Source: Pokkaliibacter sp. MBI-7 (GTDB lineage Bacteria > Pseudomonadota > Gammaproteobacteria > Pseudomonadales > Balneatricaceae). From it: a stretch of DNA of 64,000 nt. Where the stretch lies: assembly GCF_029846635.1 (NCBI RefSeq), contig NZ_JARVTG010000001.1, positions 3,276,001-3,340,000 of the forward strand, written 5' to 3'. Of the stretch, positions 8,957 through 17,722 are shown piece by piece (position 1 is the first letter of the stretch; every line of letters begins with the position of its first letter). Below the pieces are notes generated by a model. That model saw only the letters and a program-made list of their open reading frames with translations. It ran no database searches and was not told where the DNA came from. The position numbers and the translations under genes are program-made.

Positions 8957-9466
8957 ATGGATAGAGTTTTTCCTGATATTTTAGCGAAAATGCACGCTAT
9001 TGAGATAGATTATGCGAATGGTGAAGGAATTGATTTTGAGCCTTTCGACACATTTTTCTCAGAAGAAGAAACTGCCCATTGGATTAAAGCCTGGACTGCA
9101 AATGAGTCATTGGATGGTCGTGAATATCTCATCTTTGGACAAGATGGTACGGGTGGCTACGCTGCATTTTGGTGTGTGAGAAATACCAGTGACATCCTTC
9201 AGCAGCCCATTGTATTTATGGGGTCTGAAGGTGAGCTTGGCATTATAGCTCAGAGCTTCAAAGATTATGTCTGGCTCTTTGCCAATGGCGTCGGTCCATG
9301 TGAAGCGGTAGGCTACCCTGATATTGCGCGCCCGCAAAATCCAGAGTTTCTTGAATTTGCGCAGTGTTACGCTCCAGAAAATAAAGCGAGTGTAAGTGAA
9401 ATTATCAATAGAGCTAAGAGCGAATTCCCTGATTTTGAGAAAGACCTATACCAACTTTGCTGTTGA
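8957..9466 (+). CDS. SUKH-like (SMI1/KNR4-related) protein, probable immunity protein
   Basis: A 169-residue soluble protein. The central part (LIFGQDGTGGYAAFW, then PIVFMGSEGELGIIAQSF, then DYVWLFANGVGP) follows the SUKH pattern in which a Gly-rich turn precedes a PIVFMGSEGE-type strand and an F-x-x-(Y/F)-L/W helix. The ATG follows CCGGAGAG at proper spacing. It is the last gene of the AT-rich island and ends 9 nt into the approach to a hairpin that lies just before GTTAGGG (9532). Immunity function is inferred from the family; no toxin is seen in the window. Confidence 0.7.
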   Translation: MDRVFPDILAKMHAIEIDYANGEGIDFEPFDTFFSEEETAHWIKAWTANESLDGREYLIFGQDGTGGYAAFWCVRNTSDILQQPIVFMGSEGELGIIAQSFKDYVWLFANGVGPCEAVGYPDIARPQNPEFLEFAQCYAPENKASVSEIINRAKSEFPDFEKDLYQLCC

Positions 9467-9504
9467 TGTCTTGCCCGAAAATTACAGGTAGCGGAAGGTT
9501 AAGA

Positions 9505-9532
9505 CGCTATATATTTGCCATCAAATATAGCG
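9505..9532. other. Hairpin at the right end of the small-gene island
   Basis: An 11-bp stem with a two-base bulge and a 4-nt loop (CGCTATA-TA-TTTG / CAAATATAGCG). It runs directly into GTTAGGG (9532-9538), the last core-site-like sequence of the island. It may be the terminal cassette attachment site or a terminator for the gene before it. Confidence 0.4.
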
Positions 9533-9601
9533 TTAGGGAATGGGTTCTCAGCGTGAATCAGAATTGAAAAACACCAACAGGTATTACAATTCGCGCGATA
9601 A

Positions 9602-9630
9602 AAAGAAAGGGCCAGTTCGGCCCTTTCTTT
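9602..9630. terminator. Bidirectional intrinsic terminator
   Basis: A perfect 12-bp stem (AAAGAAAGGGCC / GGCCCTTTCTTT) with a 5-nt loop. It is A-rich on the left and T-rich on the right, so it can work for both strands. It lies 40 bp beyond the stop codon of the leftward receptor gene and also ends the rightward small-gene island. Confidence 0.85.
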
Positions 9631-9669
9631 ATTTCCACTGAGCGTGATGTCTGTATCAGATCACCGCGA

Positions 9670-11853
9670 TCAGAATTTGGTTTCTGCGGAGAAGGCGACA
9701 GTACGGGGTGATCCCAGATAGTAGGGGCTCAGCCAGTAATCTTTGTCGGTGACATTCTTCACATTCACACGAAGGGTGACCGGCGTTTTGAACTGCGTCA
9801 GTTCATAACGGGCACCGATATCGCCGATGGTGTAAGACGGCAGCTTATTGCTGTTGGCGGTATCGACATATTGAGTGCCGGTGTAGTAGACCCCGGCGGT
9901 AGCTGTCAGGCCGGGCACGGCGCTGATAGCGTATTCACCGTAAAGCTTGGCCATCACTTCGGGCACGGCTATAGGTTTCTTACCTTCGAGAGACTCGCTG
10001 CCTTCTTTGACTTTCGCATCCAGTAAGGTAATTCCACCCATCAGGGTCAGTTTGTCTGTGACTTTACCCTCGGTGGTCAACTCTATCCCTCTGTGTACTT
10101 CACGGCCATCCTGTTTATAGGTGCTGGTGCCCGTCGCGTTGCCACTGCTGTCGGTATCGGCCTGACCATATTCATAGGGTTTATCAATATTGAATAGTGC
10201 CAATGACACTAAGCTGCCACCTAGTTCAGCTTTCACTCCAACTTCGTATTGTTCGCTGACAATCGGTGGCGTGATTTCACCATAGTTAGTGTATGCAGCA
10301 GATACGGTTGTGCCTGCTTCTACACCTTCCATGTAGCTAGCATAGGTTGTTAACCATGGAACAGGCTTGTACAGCACAGATATGCTGGGTGTGGTTTCTT
10401 CTTTGTCATAACCAGGGTTAGAGGCTGTTCTGGTAAAGGTTTGTGTATCAATGGTTGTATGAGTCAGGCCAGCGAGTACTTCCCATTGGTCATTAATTTC
10501 AATCTGATCACCAATCGAGATATTGTCGTATTTGTACTTGTTCCCTAAATACTGAGAATTGTCGTAGCTTAGAGATGGCAGCGAATAGTAGCTTGGGTTT
10601 GATGTGCTGGAGGTGCCGAGAATGACACTGCCACTGTTTGAGCGATACCATTTACTTTCTACACCTGACACACCCGTTGTAATAGTGTGTGCAATATCCC
10701 CAGTATTAAACTTTGAATCTAAATAGAGGTAATAGGCATCTTCTTTAACAGTGCTAGGGCCAGCATAAGAAAGAACAGGATAGTAACTGCCGGAGCTGCT
10801 GGTGATGTAGTTATATACATTTAATACTTCATCACGGTCACTTTCTTTATGAGACACTGCTCCACGAATAGTGAAGTGGTCATTCAAATCCCAGGTTACC
10901 TTACTGGCAACACGATCTGTGACCACTTTATCTGTCATCCATTTCTGTGCGTAATTTTTACTGGTATCAGGTGCATTGGGTGCAGTAGCGCCCAGCCCGG
11001 GATAATACGTCCAGAAGACGGTGCCTGCCTGAGTACGGTTATTGTAGTGGCTGGCATCTAATTCCAGTTTAACTTTGTCGGTCACTTTCCATTCAAGTGC
11101 ACCACTCACATCAGTTTCAGAAATCTTGTTGTCATCGATAGCCGTCTCACCATCTCGGGTGAGTATATTCAATCGATAGGCAAGCGTATCTGATTGATTT
11201 AATGACCCTCCAAGATCTGTATGAGCATAGTAATTACTGCCGCCATAATTACCTACGGTGACATTGGCAATGGGATCGTATACGGGTTTTTTTGTCTGGA
11301 AATTAATAAAGCCGCCCGGTAAAGCTGCGCCATAAAGAAAGCCAGAAAGGCCATTCAGCAATTCAATGCTTTCAAGGTCTTGCGTAGGGACGCGTTTGAA
11401 AAATATGGTTCTTAATCCATCAATTGCAAAAGATCCAGATACTGGGTTCAGTGCAAAACCGCGGACATTGTAGTTTTGGATAAAGTTTGAGGTATCTGGT
11501 GCAACAGTATTGACCGATGGTTGTTTGGCTAGAATCTCGTCAGTGGAAGATGCTTGTGTATTTTGTATAACTTCCTTTGAAATCACATGAACAGCGTATG
11601 GCGTGTCTTTAATATCGCGACTCTTTAAAAAGCCAATATCTGTAGCTGTCTCGACTTTATAACCGTCCTCTGCAGCGCCCTGTGCTTTCAGTGCCTCCGA
11701 GCTGACATCCAGCGTCGGCAGCTCCAGCGTGGTTTCGCCAGTGCTGGCAGCCAGTGCATGGCCAGTAACGCCGAGGCTTAATAGCAGGGCTTGGGTGACG
11801 GCCAGACTGAGAGGGGTCTTCCTCAGGGCGGTGAAGGGTACAGCTGATTTCAT
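9670..11853 (-). CDS. TonB-dependent ferric-siderophore receptor
   Basis: A 727-residue outer-membrane receptor with a long signal peptide (about 1-36, ending HALA-AST). It has a TonB-box region (ELPTLDVSSEA), a plug domain (about 70-190; DTPYAVHVIS, NVRGF, ESIELLNG, GGFINFQTKKP) and a 22-strand type barrel ending in Phe. It binds the Fe(III)-siderophore and passes it through with TonB energy. The N-terminal extra signalling (STN) domain found in FpvA/FecA is absent: only about 35 residues separate the mature N-terminus from the plug. It is transcribed leftwards, with a TAAAT-N16-CGTC promoter element 143 nt before the start and a strong terminator after the stop. The adjoining Fhu-like operon, exporter and hydroxyornithine genes make it the receptor of the locally made siderophore. 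Confidence 0.93.
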   Translation of the reverse strand: MKSAVPFTALRKTPLSLAVTQALLLSLGVTGHALAASTGETTLELPTLDVSSEALKAQGAAEDGYKVETATDIGFLKSRDIKDTPYAVHVISKEVIQNTQASSTDEILAKQPSVNTVAPDTSNFIQNYNVRGFALNPVSGSFAIDGLRTIFFKRVPTQDLESIELLNGLSGFLYGAALPGGFINFQTKKPVYDPIANVTVGNYGGSNYYAHTDLGGSLNQSDTLAYRLNILTRDGETAIDDNKISETDVSGALEWKVTDKVKLELDASHYNNRTQAGTVFWTYYPGLGATAPNAPDTSKNYAQKWMTDKVVTDRVASKVTWDLNDHFTIRGAVSHKESDRDEVLNVYNYITSSSGSYYPVLSYAGPSTVKEDAYYLYLDSKFNTGDIAHTITTGVSGVESKWYRSNSGSVILGTSSTSNPSYYSLPSLSYDNSQYLGNKYKYDNISIGDQIEINDQWEVLAGLTHTTIDTQTFTRTASNPGYDKEETTPSISVLYKPVPWLTTYASYMEGVEAGTTVSAAYTNYGEITPPIVSEQYEVGVKAELGGSLVSLALFNIDKPYEYGQADTDSSGNATGTSTYKQDGREVHRGIELTTEGKVTDKLTLMGGITLLDAKVKEGSESLEGKKPIAVPEVMAKLYGEYAISAVPGLTATAGVYYTGTQYVDTANSNKLPSYTIGDIGARYELTQFKTPVTLRVNVKNVTDKDYWLSPYYLGSPRTVAFSAETKF

Positions 11854-11995
11854 GGAGTCAGGTCCTATAAGGCGTTATCACGTTGCTCAACATGTCGGGG
11901 GGCGCCAAAACAGGTCTGTCGTTACTGTATTTTTGGGGAAATTGAACCCTTGCTGCCTGGGTTCGGCAAAGCGGTTAAGGCGCCACAGATTAGGA

Positions 11996-12022
11996 GACGA
12001 ATACAAATCGTTATTATTTAGG
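11996..12022 (-). promoter_or_regulatory. Iron-starvation (PvdS/OrbS-type) promoter element, receptor gene
   Basis: On the minus strand: CCTAAAT, 16 nt, CGTC. The -35 half matches the (G/C)CTAAAT iron-starvation box known for PvdS, and CGTC is the -10 half known for PvdS/OrbS promoters. It lies 143 nt before the receptor start. Confidence 0.7.
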
Positions 12023-12101
12023 ATTTTGATGACGCATTGTTGAGAGAGCTGACCCTCCCCTGACGGGAGAAGGGTCATCAGCCTGAATCGTCGCTGCTGT
12101 C

Positions 12102-12264
12102 TAGCAGGCTGTTGAAAAACGTCATCGAGGCAGCCGAGACAAGGAAATACCCCGAGGGCACAAGAAACAGGCGAAAAAGCGGAGTTTAGTGAACTAAATG
12201 AGCATTTTGAGCCTGTTTTTGACGCGGTATTCGGCAACGCAGATAGATTTTCAACGACCTGCTA
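12102..12264 (+). repeat. Dispersed inverted-repeat element, copy 1
   Basis: A 163-bp element with ends TAGCAGGCTGTTGAAAA and TTTTCAACGACCTGCTA. The inside is an imperfect palindrome around TTTAGTGAACTAAA, so the whole element can fold into one long hairpin. It carries no gene. Two more copies lie at 20883-21045 (opposite orientation) and 28681-28826. The flanking TA at both ends fits a TA target. Its right end overlaps the stop codon of the leftward FhuC-like gene. Confidence 0.9.
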
Positions 12265-13074
12265 ACAGGCCAGTGCCACGGTATGGCCGTTGCCGGGCTG
12301 GCGAATCACTTCCATTTTCAGGCCGTAGATGGCCTGTAACTGCTCCGGCGTCATGATCTTGTCTGCGCTGCCGCGCGCGATCATCTGGCCGGAATGCAGG
12401 GCGATGATTTCATCGCAGTAGCGGGCGGCGAGATTGACGTCATGCAGCACCACGATCACCCCCAGCCCCTTTTCCTGCGACAGCCGCTGTACCAGTGACA
12501 GCACGTCGATCTGATGGGCGATGTCCAGCGCCGAGATTGGCTCATCCAGCAGCAGGCATTCGGTATCCTGCGCCACCAGCATGGCCAGCCACACCCGCTG
12601 ACGCTCACCACCGGACAGGGTATCGACCAGCTGATCGGCCAGTGCGGTGACATCCGTCAGCGCCATGGCCTCGTCCACCTTGTCAGCATCCTGCTGGCCA
12701 AAACGGCCGAGTGCACCGTGCCAGGGGTAGCGCCCCAGGGCGATCAGCTCGCGCACCGACAGGCCGGTAGCCGCCGGGGTGTACTGCGGCAGATAGGCGA
12801 CCTTGCGGGCAAAATCGCGCTCGCTCCAGCGTTGCAGGGGTTTTTCTTCAAAACGTGCGGTGCCGCTGCTGGCCTGTTGCTGACGGGCCAGAATTTTCAG
12901 CAGGGTGGATTTCCCTGAGCCGTTGTGGCCGATCAGGCCGATGATCCTGCGGGCGGGCAGTGCCAGCGTCAGCGGCGCCAGCAGCTGACGGCCGGGGACC
13001 TCGAAGCTGACCTTGTCGAGGGTAAAAAGGTGCAGCGGGCGGCTGCTACCGGAAGAAGTCTCGGCTGAGTTCAT
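12262..13074 (-). CDS. fhuC: Ferric-hydroxamate ABC importer, ATP-binding protein (FhuC-like)
   Basis: A 270-residue ABC ATPase of the FhuC/FepC class: Walker A GHNGSGKSTLLK (about 49-60), LSGGERQR signature, Walker B CLLLDEPISALD and a switch His in VVLHDVN. It powers the FhuB-type permease for uptake of ferric hydroxamate from the periplasm. It is the last gene of the leftward operon fhuD-fhuB-reductase-fhuC. Its TAG stop is formed by the terminal TA of repeat copy 1, so the last codon or codons may have been altered by that insertion. ATPase motifs are all upstream and intact, and length is normal for the family, so function should be kept. Confidence 0.92.
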   Translation of the reverse strand: MNSAETSSGSSRPLHLFTLDKVSFEVPGRQLLAPLTLALPARRIIGLIGHNGSGKSTLLKILARQQQASSGTARFEEKPLQRWSERDFARKVAYLPQYTPAATGLSVRELIALGRYPWHGALGRFGQQDADKVDEAMALTDVTALADQLVDTLSGGERQRVWLAMLVAQDTECLLLDEPISALDIAHQIDVLSLVQRLSQEKGLGVIVVLHDVNLAARYCDEIIALHSGQMIARGSADKIMTPEQLQAIYGLKMEVIRQPGNGHTVALAC

Positions 13075-13118
13075 AGCATCATCCGTATGGGAAGCGGCAA
13101 AGGGGAACAGAGTGGCGA

Positions 13119-13943
13119 CTAGTTATCGGCCTTGCGGCGCCAGTAAGGCACGCCGAGCAGGCGCTCTTTGGGCCAGAGGCGATCAGCCAGTGCGGCTGCC
13201 TGACAGCGGCGCAGCAGTTCGTATTCGCCGGCCACCCAGATAAAGCCCTGCTCCGGTATCGCGGCAAAGGGGACGCCGGCCAGCGCCTGCGGCAGGTCAG
13301 ACTGGCCCTGCTCCATGCGGTAATACCAGTGCACCGGCAGGCCGGGATGGCTGGGCATCACCACTTCACAACCGGGCCGTGAGACTTCGATATGCACACT
13401 GCCGTGGCAGTGGTGCGGCAGGCTGTCGAGCAGGCGGGCGATGGCAGGCAGGGCGGTTTCATCACCGGCCAGCAGGTACCAGTCGGCCGCTTTGACGCTG
13501 AAACCACAGGGGCCGGACATGGCGCAACGGTCGCCGGGCCGGGCGGCGCGGGCAAAGTTGGAGGCCGGGCCGGCGTGGCCATGGGTCACAAAATCGATAT
13601 CCACTTCACCGCGGGCCACATCGATACGGCGGATGGTGTAGTAGCGCATGGTGACGTTTTTGACAGAGGGAGAGCCCATCTGCGGGCGGCCTTCTGCATC
13701 GGTGCCGGGCCACTGGCAGGGGAGTGACAGATCCACCGGCACATAAAAGCGAACGTGCAGGTTATCGAGGGTATCGAAGGGCGACAGGTCTTCTCCCTGC
13801 AGGGTCAGACGCAGCATCTCCGGTGACAGCACTTCACTGCGCAGTACGGTCAGTGGGCGGTAGAGATTTTGTGGCACATCAGCGCTGGCCGGGGTATCGG
13901 CCTGCACGGCAGCAGTCTGGGAAACAGCGGTTTGGCTAGTCAT
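13119..13943 (-). CDS. Siderophore-interacting protein (NAD(P)H ferric-siderophore reductase)
   Basis: A 274-residue protein of the ViuB/SIP flavoprotein family. An FAD-binding part contains MRYYTIRRID (about 98-107) and the stretch FVTHGHAGPASNFARA with GPCGFSVK. An NAD(P)H-binding half follows (YLLAGDETALPAIARLL, GFIWVAGEYELLR). It reduces Fe(III) bound to an imported siderophore so that iron is released in the cytoplasm. It lies between the permease and ATPase genes of the Fhu-like operon (45 nt before fhuC, 16 nt after fhuB), which ties it to hydroxamate iron release. E. coli uses the iron-sulfur protein FhuF for the same step; no FhuF is seen here. Confidence 0.9.
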   Translation of the reverse strand: MTSQTAVSQTAAVQADTPASADVPQNLYRPLTVLRSEVLSPEMLRLTLQGEDLSPFDTLDNLHVRFYVPVDLSLPCQWPGTDAEGRPQMGSPSVKNVTMRYYTIRRIDVARGEVDIDFVTHGHAGPASNFARAARPGDRCAMSGPCGFSVKAADWYLLAGDETALPAIARLLDSLPHHCHGSVHIEVSRPGCEVVMPSHPGLPVHWYYRMEQGQSDLPQALAGVPFAAIPEQGFIWVAGEYELLRRCQAAALADRLWPKERLLGVPYWRRKADN

Positions 13944-13959
13944 GGCACATCCTCGGGCG

Positions 13960-15981
13960 TCAGGTGCGGCGGGCGATCAGATGCAGCAGGAAGGGGCCAC
14001 CGATAATGGCCGCCAGCAACCCGGCAGGAATCTGGAAAGGGAAGATCAGGGTGCGGCCCAGCCAGTCAGACACCAGCAGCACCAGCCCCCCGAACAGGGT
14101 GGCGACCAGCAGCTGGCTACCGGCCCGCTGAAAGCCCGCCATACGGGCAAAATGGGGCCCCATCAGGCCAACAAAACTGAGCGGTCCGACGCTGATGGTG
14201 GCGGCTGCCGTCAGGATGGCCGTCAGCAACAGCAGGCTGAGACTGGCCACCCGGCGGTTGAGGCCAAGGCTGGCGGCGGTCTGTACGCCCAGCGGCAGCA
14301 GGGTCAGCCAGCGGGCTGTCAGCGGGATCAGTGCCAGCCCTGCCAGCAGCACCAGCGCTGACCACAGGGCTTCACCCGCTACAACGTGATAGGTCGAGCC
14401 TGCCAGCCATGACAGTAACTGGCCGAGGCGCGGGTCCTGCGCGGATTTCAGTACCGCCATGATCAGGCCGGACACCGAGCTGATGGCGACCCCGGCCAGC
14501 AGCAGGCGTGAGCCAGAGAAATGCTCGCGGCGTGACAGCAGCAACATGCCGGCCAGCACCAGCAGAGCACCAGCGGCACCGGCGCCGATCTGCATGGCGC
14601 GCGTTGGCGCTACTACGGTAAACATCAGCACAATCACCCCCAGCATGGCGCCGGAGGCAATCCCCAGCACTTCCGGTGCCGCCATCGGGTTGCCGGTCAT
14701 GCGCTGCAGGATGCCACCAGCCAGTGCCAGCATGGCGCCGCCACAGAAGGCCGCGACAGCGCGGGGATAACGCAGCTCCAGCAGCCCCTGACGGTGCTCA
14801 TCCAGTTGGCTTAACCAGTGCCAGCCGCTGGCGTCATGACCTGCGCAGAGGGCGACCCATAGCAGGATGGGGATGAGCAGCAACAGGCTGAGGATAATCA
14901 GCAGCGGGCGCTGAGCCCGGCGCACCGCCTGACCGGCGCTGTGCAGCAGCGGCTGGGCTTCTTTCAGCCGCGGTAACAGCACCAGCAGCAGCGGCGCGCC
15001 GAGCAGGGCGGTCATGGCACCGGTCGGGAAGGCGCGGTAGGTGGTGGGCAGCAGTTGCACCAGCTGATCAGTGGTCAGCAGCAACAGTGCGCCACAGACG
15101 GGCGACCACAGCAGCTGCTGACCGAGCCGGCGGGCACCCAGCAGACGGGCGACAGCGGGCGCGGCCAGCCCGATAAAGCTGATCACCCCGACGACAGAAA
15201 CCGTCATGGCGGTGAGCACCACCGACAGGGCAAGGGCGGCAAAGCGGAAACCACTGACAGGGACACCCAGTGAGCGGGCGCTGCTGTCATCCAGCCCGAG
15301 AATGGTTAGCGGTCGCAGCAGCACCAGTGCCAGCACGGCCAGCAGGCTCAGACGCGGCAGCAGGTAGAGCGCGTTGCTCCAGTCGTTCTGATCCAGATAA
15401 CCCGCGCCCCACAGAAACAGCCCGATCAGCATGTCATGGTTGAACAGCGCAATCACTGCACTGAGGGTGCTGCAGTAGAGGCTGACGATCAGCCCGGTCA
15501 GCGTCACCGTGACCGGCGACAGCCCCTGCCGCCAGGCCAGTCCCATCACCGCAAACAGCGCCACGCCCGCTCCGGCCATGGCGATCCAGAGCTTGCCGAT
15601 ATACAGCGCAGCGGGGAACCACACCGTGGCGATGCTCAGGGCCAGCTGCGCTCCGGCAGAGATGCCGAGGGTAGCGGGCTCCGCCAGCGGGTTACGCAGC
15701 AGATGCTGAAAGATGGCGCCGGCCAGCGCCAGTGCCGCACCGGCCAGCAGGGCCACCACCAGCCTTGGCAGATAGGTAAAGTGCAGCATGACCTGATCAG
15801 TCCGGGTGATGTCCGGCTCGGTGATGGCCTGCCACCAGAGCGTGCCCGGCAGCTGGCGCTGAACGTTGGCCCAGATCAGCAGCACGCAGAGCAACAGGGC
15901 ACCGACACCCAGCACAACAGGCAACAGGCGCACAGGTGCTGCGCGCTGCGGAGCCGGGCTGGCAACAGCGTGATCAACCAT
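13960..15981 (-). CDS. fhuB: Ferric-hydroxamate ABC importer, fused double permease (FhuB-like)
   Basis: A 673-residue integral membrane protein made of two tandem FecCD/BtuC-type permease halves (about 20-340 and 355-670), each with about ten membrane segments. The repeated pattern LPRLVVALLAGAALALAGAI and YPRAVAAFCGGAMLALAGGI marks the start of each half, and GPLSFVGLMGPHFAR / GVISFIGLAAPAVAR are the matching coupling regions. Such fusion is the hallmark of FhuB. Its start overlaps the end of the fhuD-like gene by 8 nt, showing translational coupling. Confidence 0.94.
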   Translation of the reverse strand: MVDHAVASPAPQRAAPVRLLPVVLGVGALLLCVLLIWANVQRQLPGTLWWQAITEPDITRTDQVMLHFTYLPRLVVALLAGAALALAGAIFQHLLRNPLAEPATLGISAGAQLALSIATVWFPAALYIGKLWIAMAGAGVALFAVMGLAWRQGLSPVTVTLTGLIVSLYCSTLSAVIALFNHDMLIGLFLWGAGYLDQNDWSNALYLLPRLSLLAVLALVLLRPLTILGLDDSSARSLGVPVSGFRFAALALSVVLTAMTVSVVGVISFIGLAAPAVARLLGARRLGQQLLWSPVCGALLLLTTDQLVQLLPTTYRAFPTGAMTALLGAPLLLVLLPRLKEAQPLLHSAGQAVRRAQRPLLIILSLLLLIPILLWVALCAGHDASGWHWLSQLDEHRQGLLELRYPRAVAAFCGGAMLALAGGILQRMTGNPMAAPEVLGIASGAMLGVIVLMFTVVAPTRAMQIGAGAAGALLVLAGMLLLSRREHFSGSRLLLAGVAISSVSGLIMAVLKSAQDPRLGQLLSWLAGSTYHVVAGEALWSALVLLAGLALIPLTARWLTLLPLGVQTAASLGLNRRVASLSLLLLTAILTAAATISVGPLSFVGLMGPHFARMAGFQRAGSQLLVATLFGGLVLLVSDWLGRTLIFPFQIPAGLLAAIIGGPFLLHLIARRT

Positions 15982-16930
15982 GGAGAGCTCCTTCAGCCAG
16001 CGGTAAACGGGTTGCCAGTAATTCAGTCAGACGCAGGGCAGAAGGCAGGCCACCGTAGAACAGGGTTTGCGGCAGCAGCACCACGCGTTTTTGCTGTACG
16101 GCGGGCAGGCTGTTGAGTACCGGGATCTTCATCGCCAGCGCACCCTGCACCAGACGCTCATTACCGATATTGACCAGCACGGCATCCTTGTCGGCGGCCA
16201 GCTGATCCAGCGTGACGGTCAGGTGACCAAAGGCTGAGCCGGGGGTACGCCAGGCGTTCTGTAACCCCAGCCGGTTGAATACGTCCTGAAACAGGCTATT
16301 GCTGCAGAACACCAGCGTGCGTCGCGCATCGATCAGGCTGATCAGATACAGCGGACGCCCTGTGTAGTCAGCCAGTGCGGTTCTGGCGTCGGCAAACTGG
16401 CGGTCTGCCGCGGTGACATAGGCTGCGGCCTGCTCGCTGTAGCCGAGCTGGCCGGCCAGCTGCTGCAGTGCCTGCGTACCGTGGGCTACCTGATCAATAG
16501 ACTGCTGCCCGGCCAGCCGCAGATCGCCGGCAAAGCCCTGTGCTTCAAACTGCAGCACAGGGGCAATCTGCTCCAGTTGCGGCTGCAATGACGCCAGCTC
16601 CGGGTTCATCACCATCACCTCAGGCCGCAGCGCCTGCAGCAGCTCCATATTGGGCTCAGAGCGCAGGCCCAGCTCATGCACACTGTCGGGCACCGGCGGT
16701 GCCATCACCAGTTGCCGGTAACGGTCGATTTCCGGCAGGGTCAGGGGAGTAATGCCCAGTGCCAGCAGATTTTCGGCGCTGGCCCAGTCAAGCGCGGCAA
16801 TGCGCTGCATGGCTGGCGTGGAAGTGGCTGCATGCGCCAGCAGCGGCCAGCCGGGGGCGGTCGCCAGCGCGCACAGCAGCCGTCGGCGGCTGATCAGGCG
16901 CGCCGTAAAGGAAGTGGTTTTGTCAGACAT
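15974..16930 (-). CDS. fhuD: Ferric-hydroxamate periplasmic binding protein (FhuD-like)
   Basis: A 318-residue class III periplasmic binding protein. The N-terminus has SRRRLL followed by a hydrophobic stretch ending AHA, a likely twin-arginine (Tat) signal as in other FhuD proteins. The domain carries IAALDWASAENLLALGI, PDSVHELGLRSEPN and LLQALRPEVMVMN, typical of FhuD, and the helix-backbone architecture. It delivers ferric hydroxamate to FhuB. It is the first gene of the operon. A TAAAT-N16-CGTC promoter element ends 44 nt before its start. Confidence 0.92.
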   Translation of the reverse strand: MSDKTTSFTARLISRRRLLCALATAPGWPLLAHAATSTPAMQRIAALDWASAENLLALGITPLTLPEIDRYRQLVMAPPVPDSVHELGLRSEPNMELLQALRPEVMVMNPELASLQPQLEQIAPVLQFEAQGFAGDLRLAGQQSIDQVAHGTQALQQLAGQLGYSEQAAAYVTAADRQFADARTALADYTGRPLYLISLIDARRTLVFCSNSLFQDVFNRLGLQNAWRTPGSAFGHLTVTLDQLAADKDAVLVNIGNERLVQGALAMKIPVLNSLPAVQQKRVVLLPQTLFYGGLPSALRLTELLATRLPLAEGALHG

Positions 16931-16973
16931 AGCCAGCTTTGACGATAGGGGGAGGTAGTCTACAGAGAGCTAT

Positions 16974-17000
16974 GACGAACGAGATGGAAGAGGATTTAGT
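16974..17000 (-). promoter_or_regulatory. Iron-starvation (PvdS/OrbS-type) promoter element, fhu operon
   Basis: On the minus strand: GACTAAAT, 16 nt, CGTC. The same two boxes and exact 16-nt spacing occur before the receptor, acyltransferase and exporter genes. It lies 44 nt before the fhuD-like start. Confidence 0.7.
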
Positions 17001-17040
17001 CGGCATGCTGCCCTGCTGGTGATGCAGCAGGGCGGTCAGG

Positions 17041-17643
17041 TTATTTAGAAGGCTGTACCTCGATGAGCGGCGGATTCTCAAACGACTCAATATTCCACTG
17101 GTACCCACCCAGCATCCCAAACATTTTGGGTTCACTTTGCGCATTGTGCTTAAGCACCGTGACACCCTGCGCCACTGATACCGTCAGAGCGCCATTAATT
17201 TTGGCACCCATGGATTTGAGCTTGTTAAGGTCTTTGTCGCTTATGTGCACAGCTTTGATTTCGATGGCACCGTCCTGTTTAGGGGTGATGGCGAATATTT
17301 TTGAATTGCCCGACAGAAAGATGTATTTCTCGCCAGCCTTGCCGGATTTCTCGACCACCACTCGATAACGCCCTTCGCCCTTATATTCGACTTCCTTAAC
17401 GCCTGGCTGTTTGCTGATCTTTCCAGCTTCCTTTTTCAGATTGGCCTCATCTTTCTCGGAGAAAACGCCATCTTTGGCAGCCATCAGTGCCAGGGCATAG
17501 GTTAAGGTGCCTTCGTAGGCAAAGGTGTAGCTTCCATCTTTGTTGACGGTAATGTTGGCGTCGAAATCTTCAGGTATCCAGCAGCCTGACAGCAGCATTG
17601 TCATTGCAAGCGTGGTGATCAGTGAAAGTAAGCGAGTCTTCAT
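17041..17643 (-). CDS. Lipoprotein of unknown function
   Basis: A 200-residue predicted lipoprotein: MKTRLLSLITTLAMTMLLSGC ends in a lipobox Cys at residue 21. The start at 17643 is chosen because AGGAA lies 6 nt before it and the signal peptide begins there; a longer frame runs upstream to 17745. The mature part begins DANITVNKDGSYTFAYEGTL and is a beta-rich, Lys-rich domain with no family I can name. It follows another lipoprotein gene on the same strand by 79 nt, so the two may be one unit. The gap of about 40 nt to the fhu promoter separates it from the iron genes. Confidence 0.8.
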   Translation of the reverse strand: MKTRLLSLITTLAMTMLLSGCWIPEDFDANITVNKDGSYTFAYEGTLTYALALMAAKDGVFSEKDEANLKKEAGKISKQPGVKEVEYKGEGRYRVVVEKSGKAGEKYIFLSGNSKIFAITPKQDGAIEIKAVHISDKDLNKLKSMGAKINGALTVSVAQGVTVLKHNAQSEPKMFGMLGGYQWNIESFENPPLIEVQPSK

Positions 17644-17722
17644 GTTGTGTTCCTGACATCTGTTCCCTGATGTGATTCTTGTCCTCACTTCAGGCTGTTC
17701 CTGCAGTGAGGAAGTGCAGTCC

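Noticed and set aside
9505..9532. Hairpin read as an intrinsic terminator for the last island gene
   Set aside because: No T-run follows, and a much better terminator lies at 9602-9630; kept only as a possible attachment-site hairpin.
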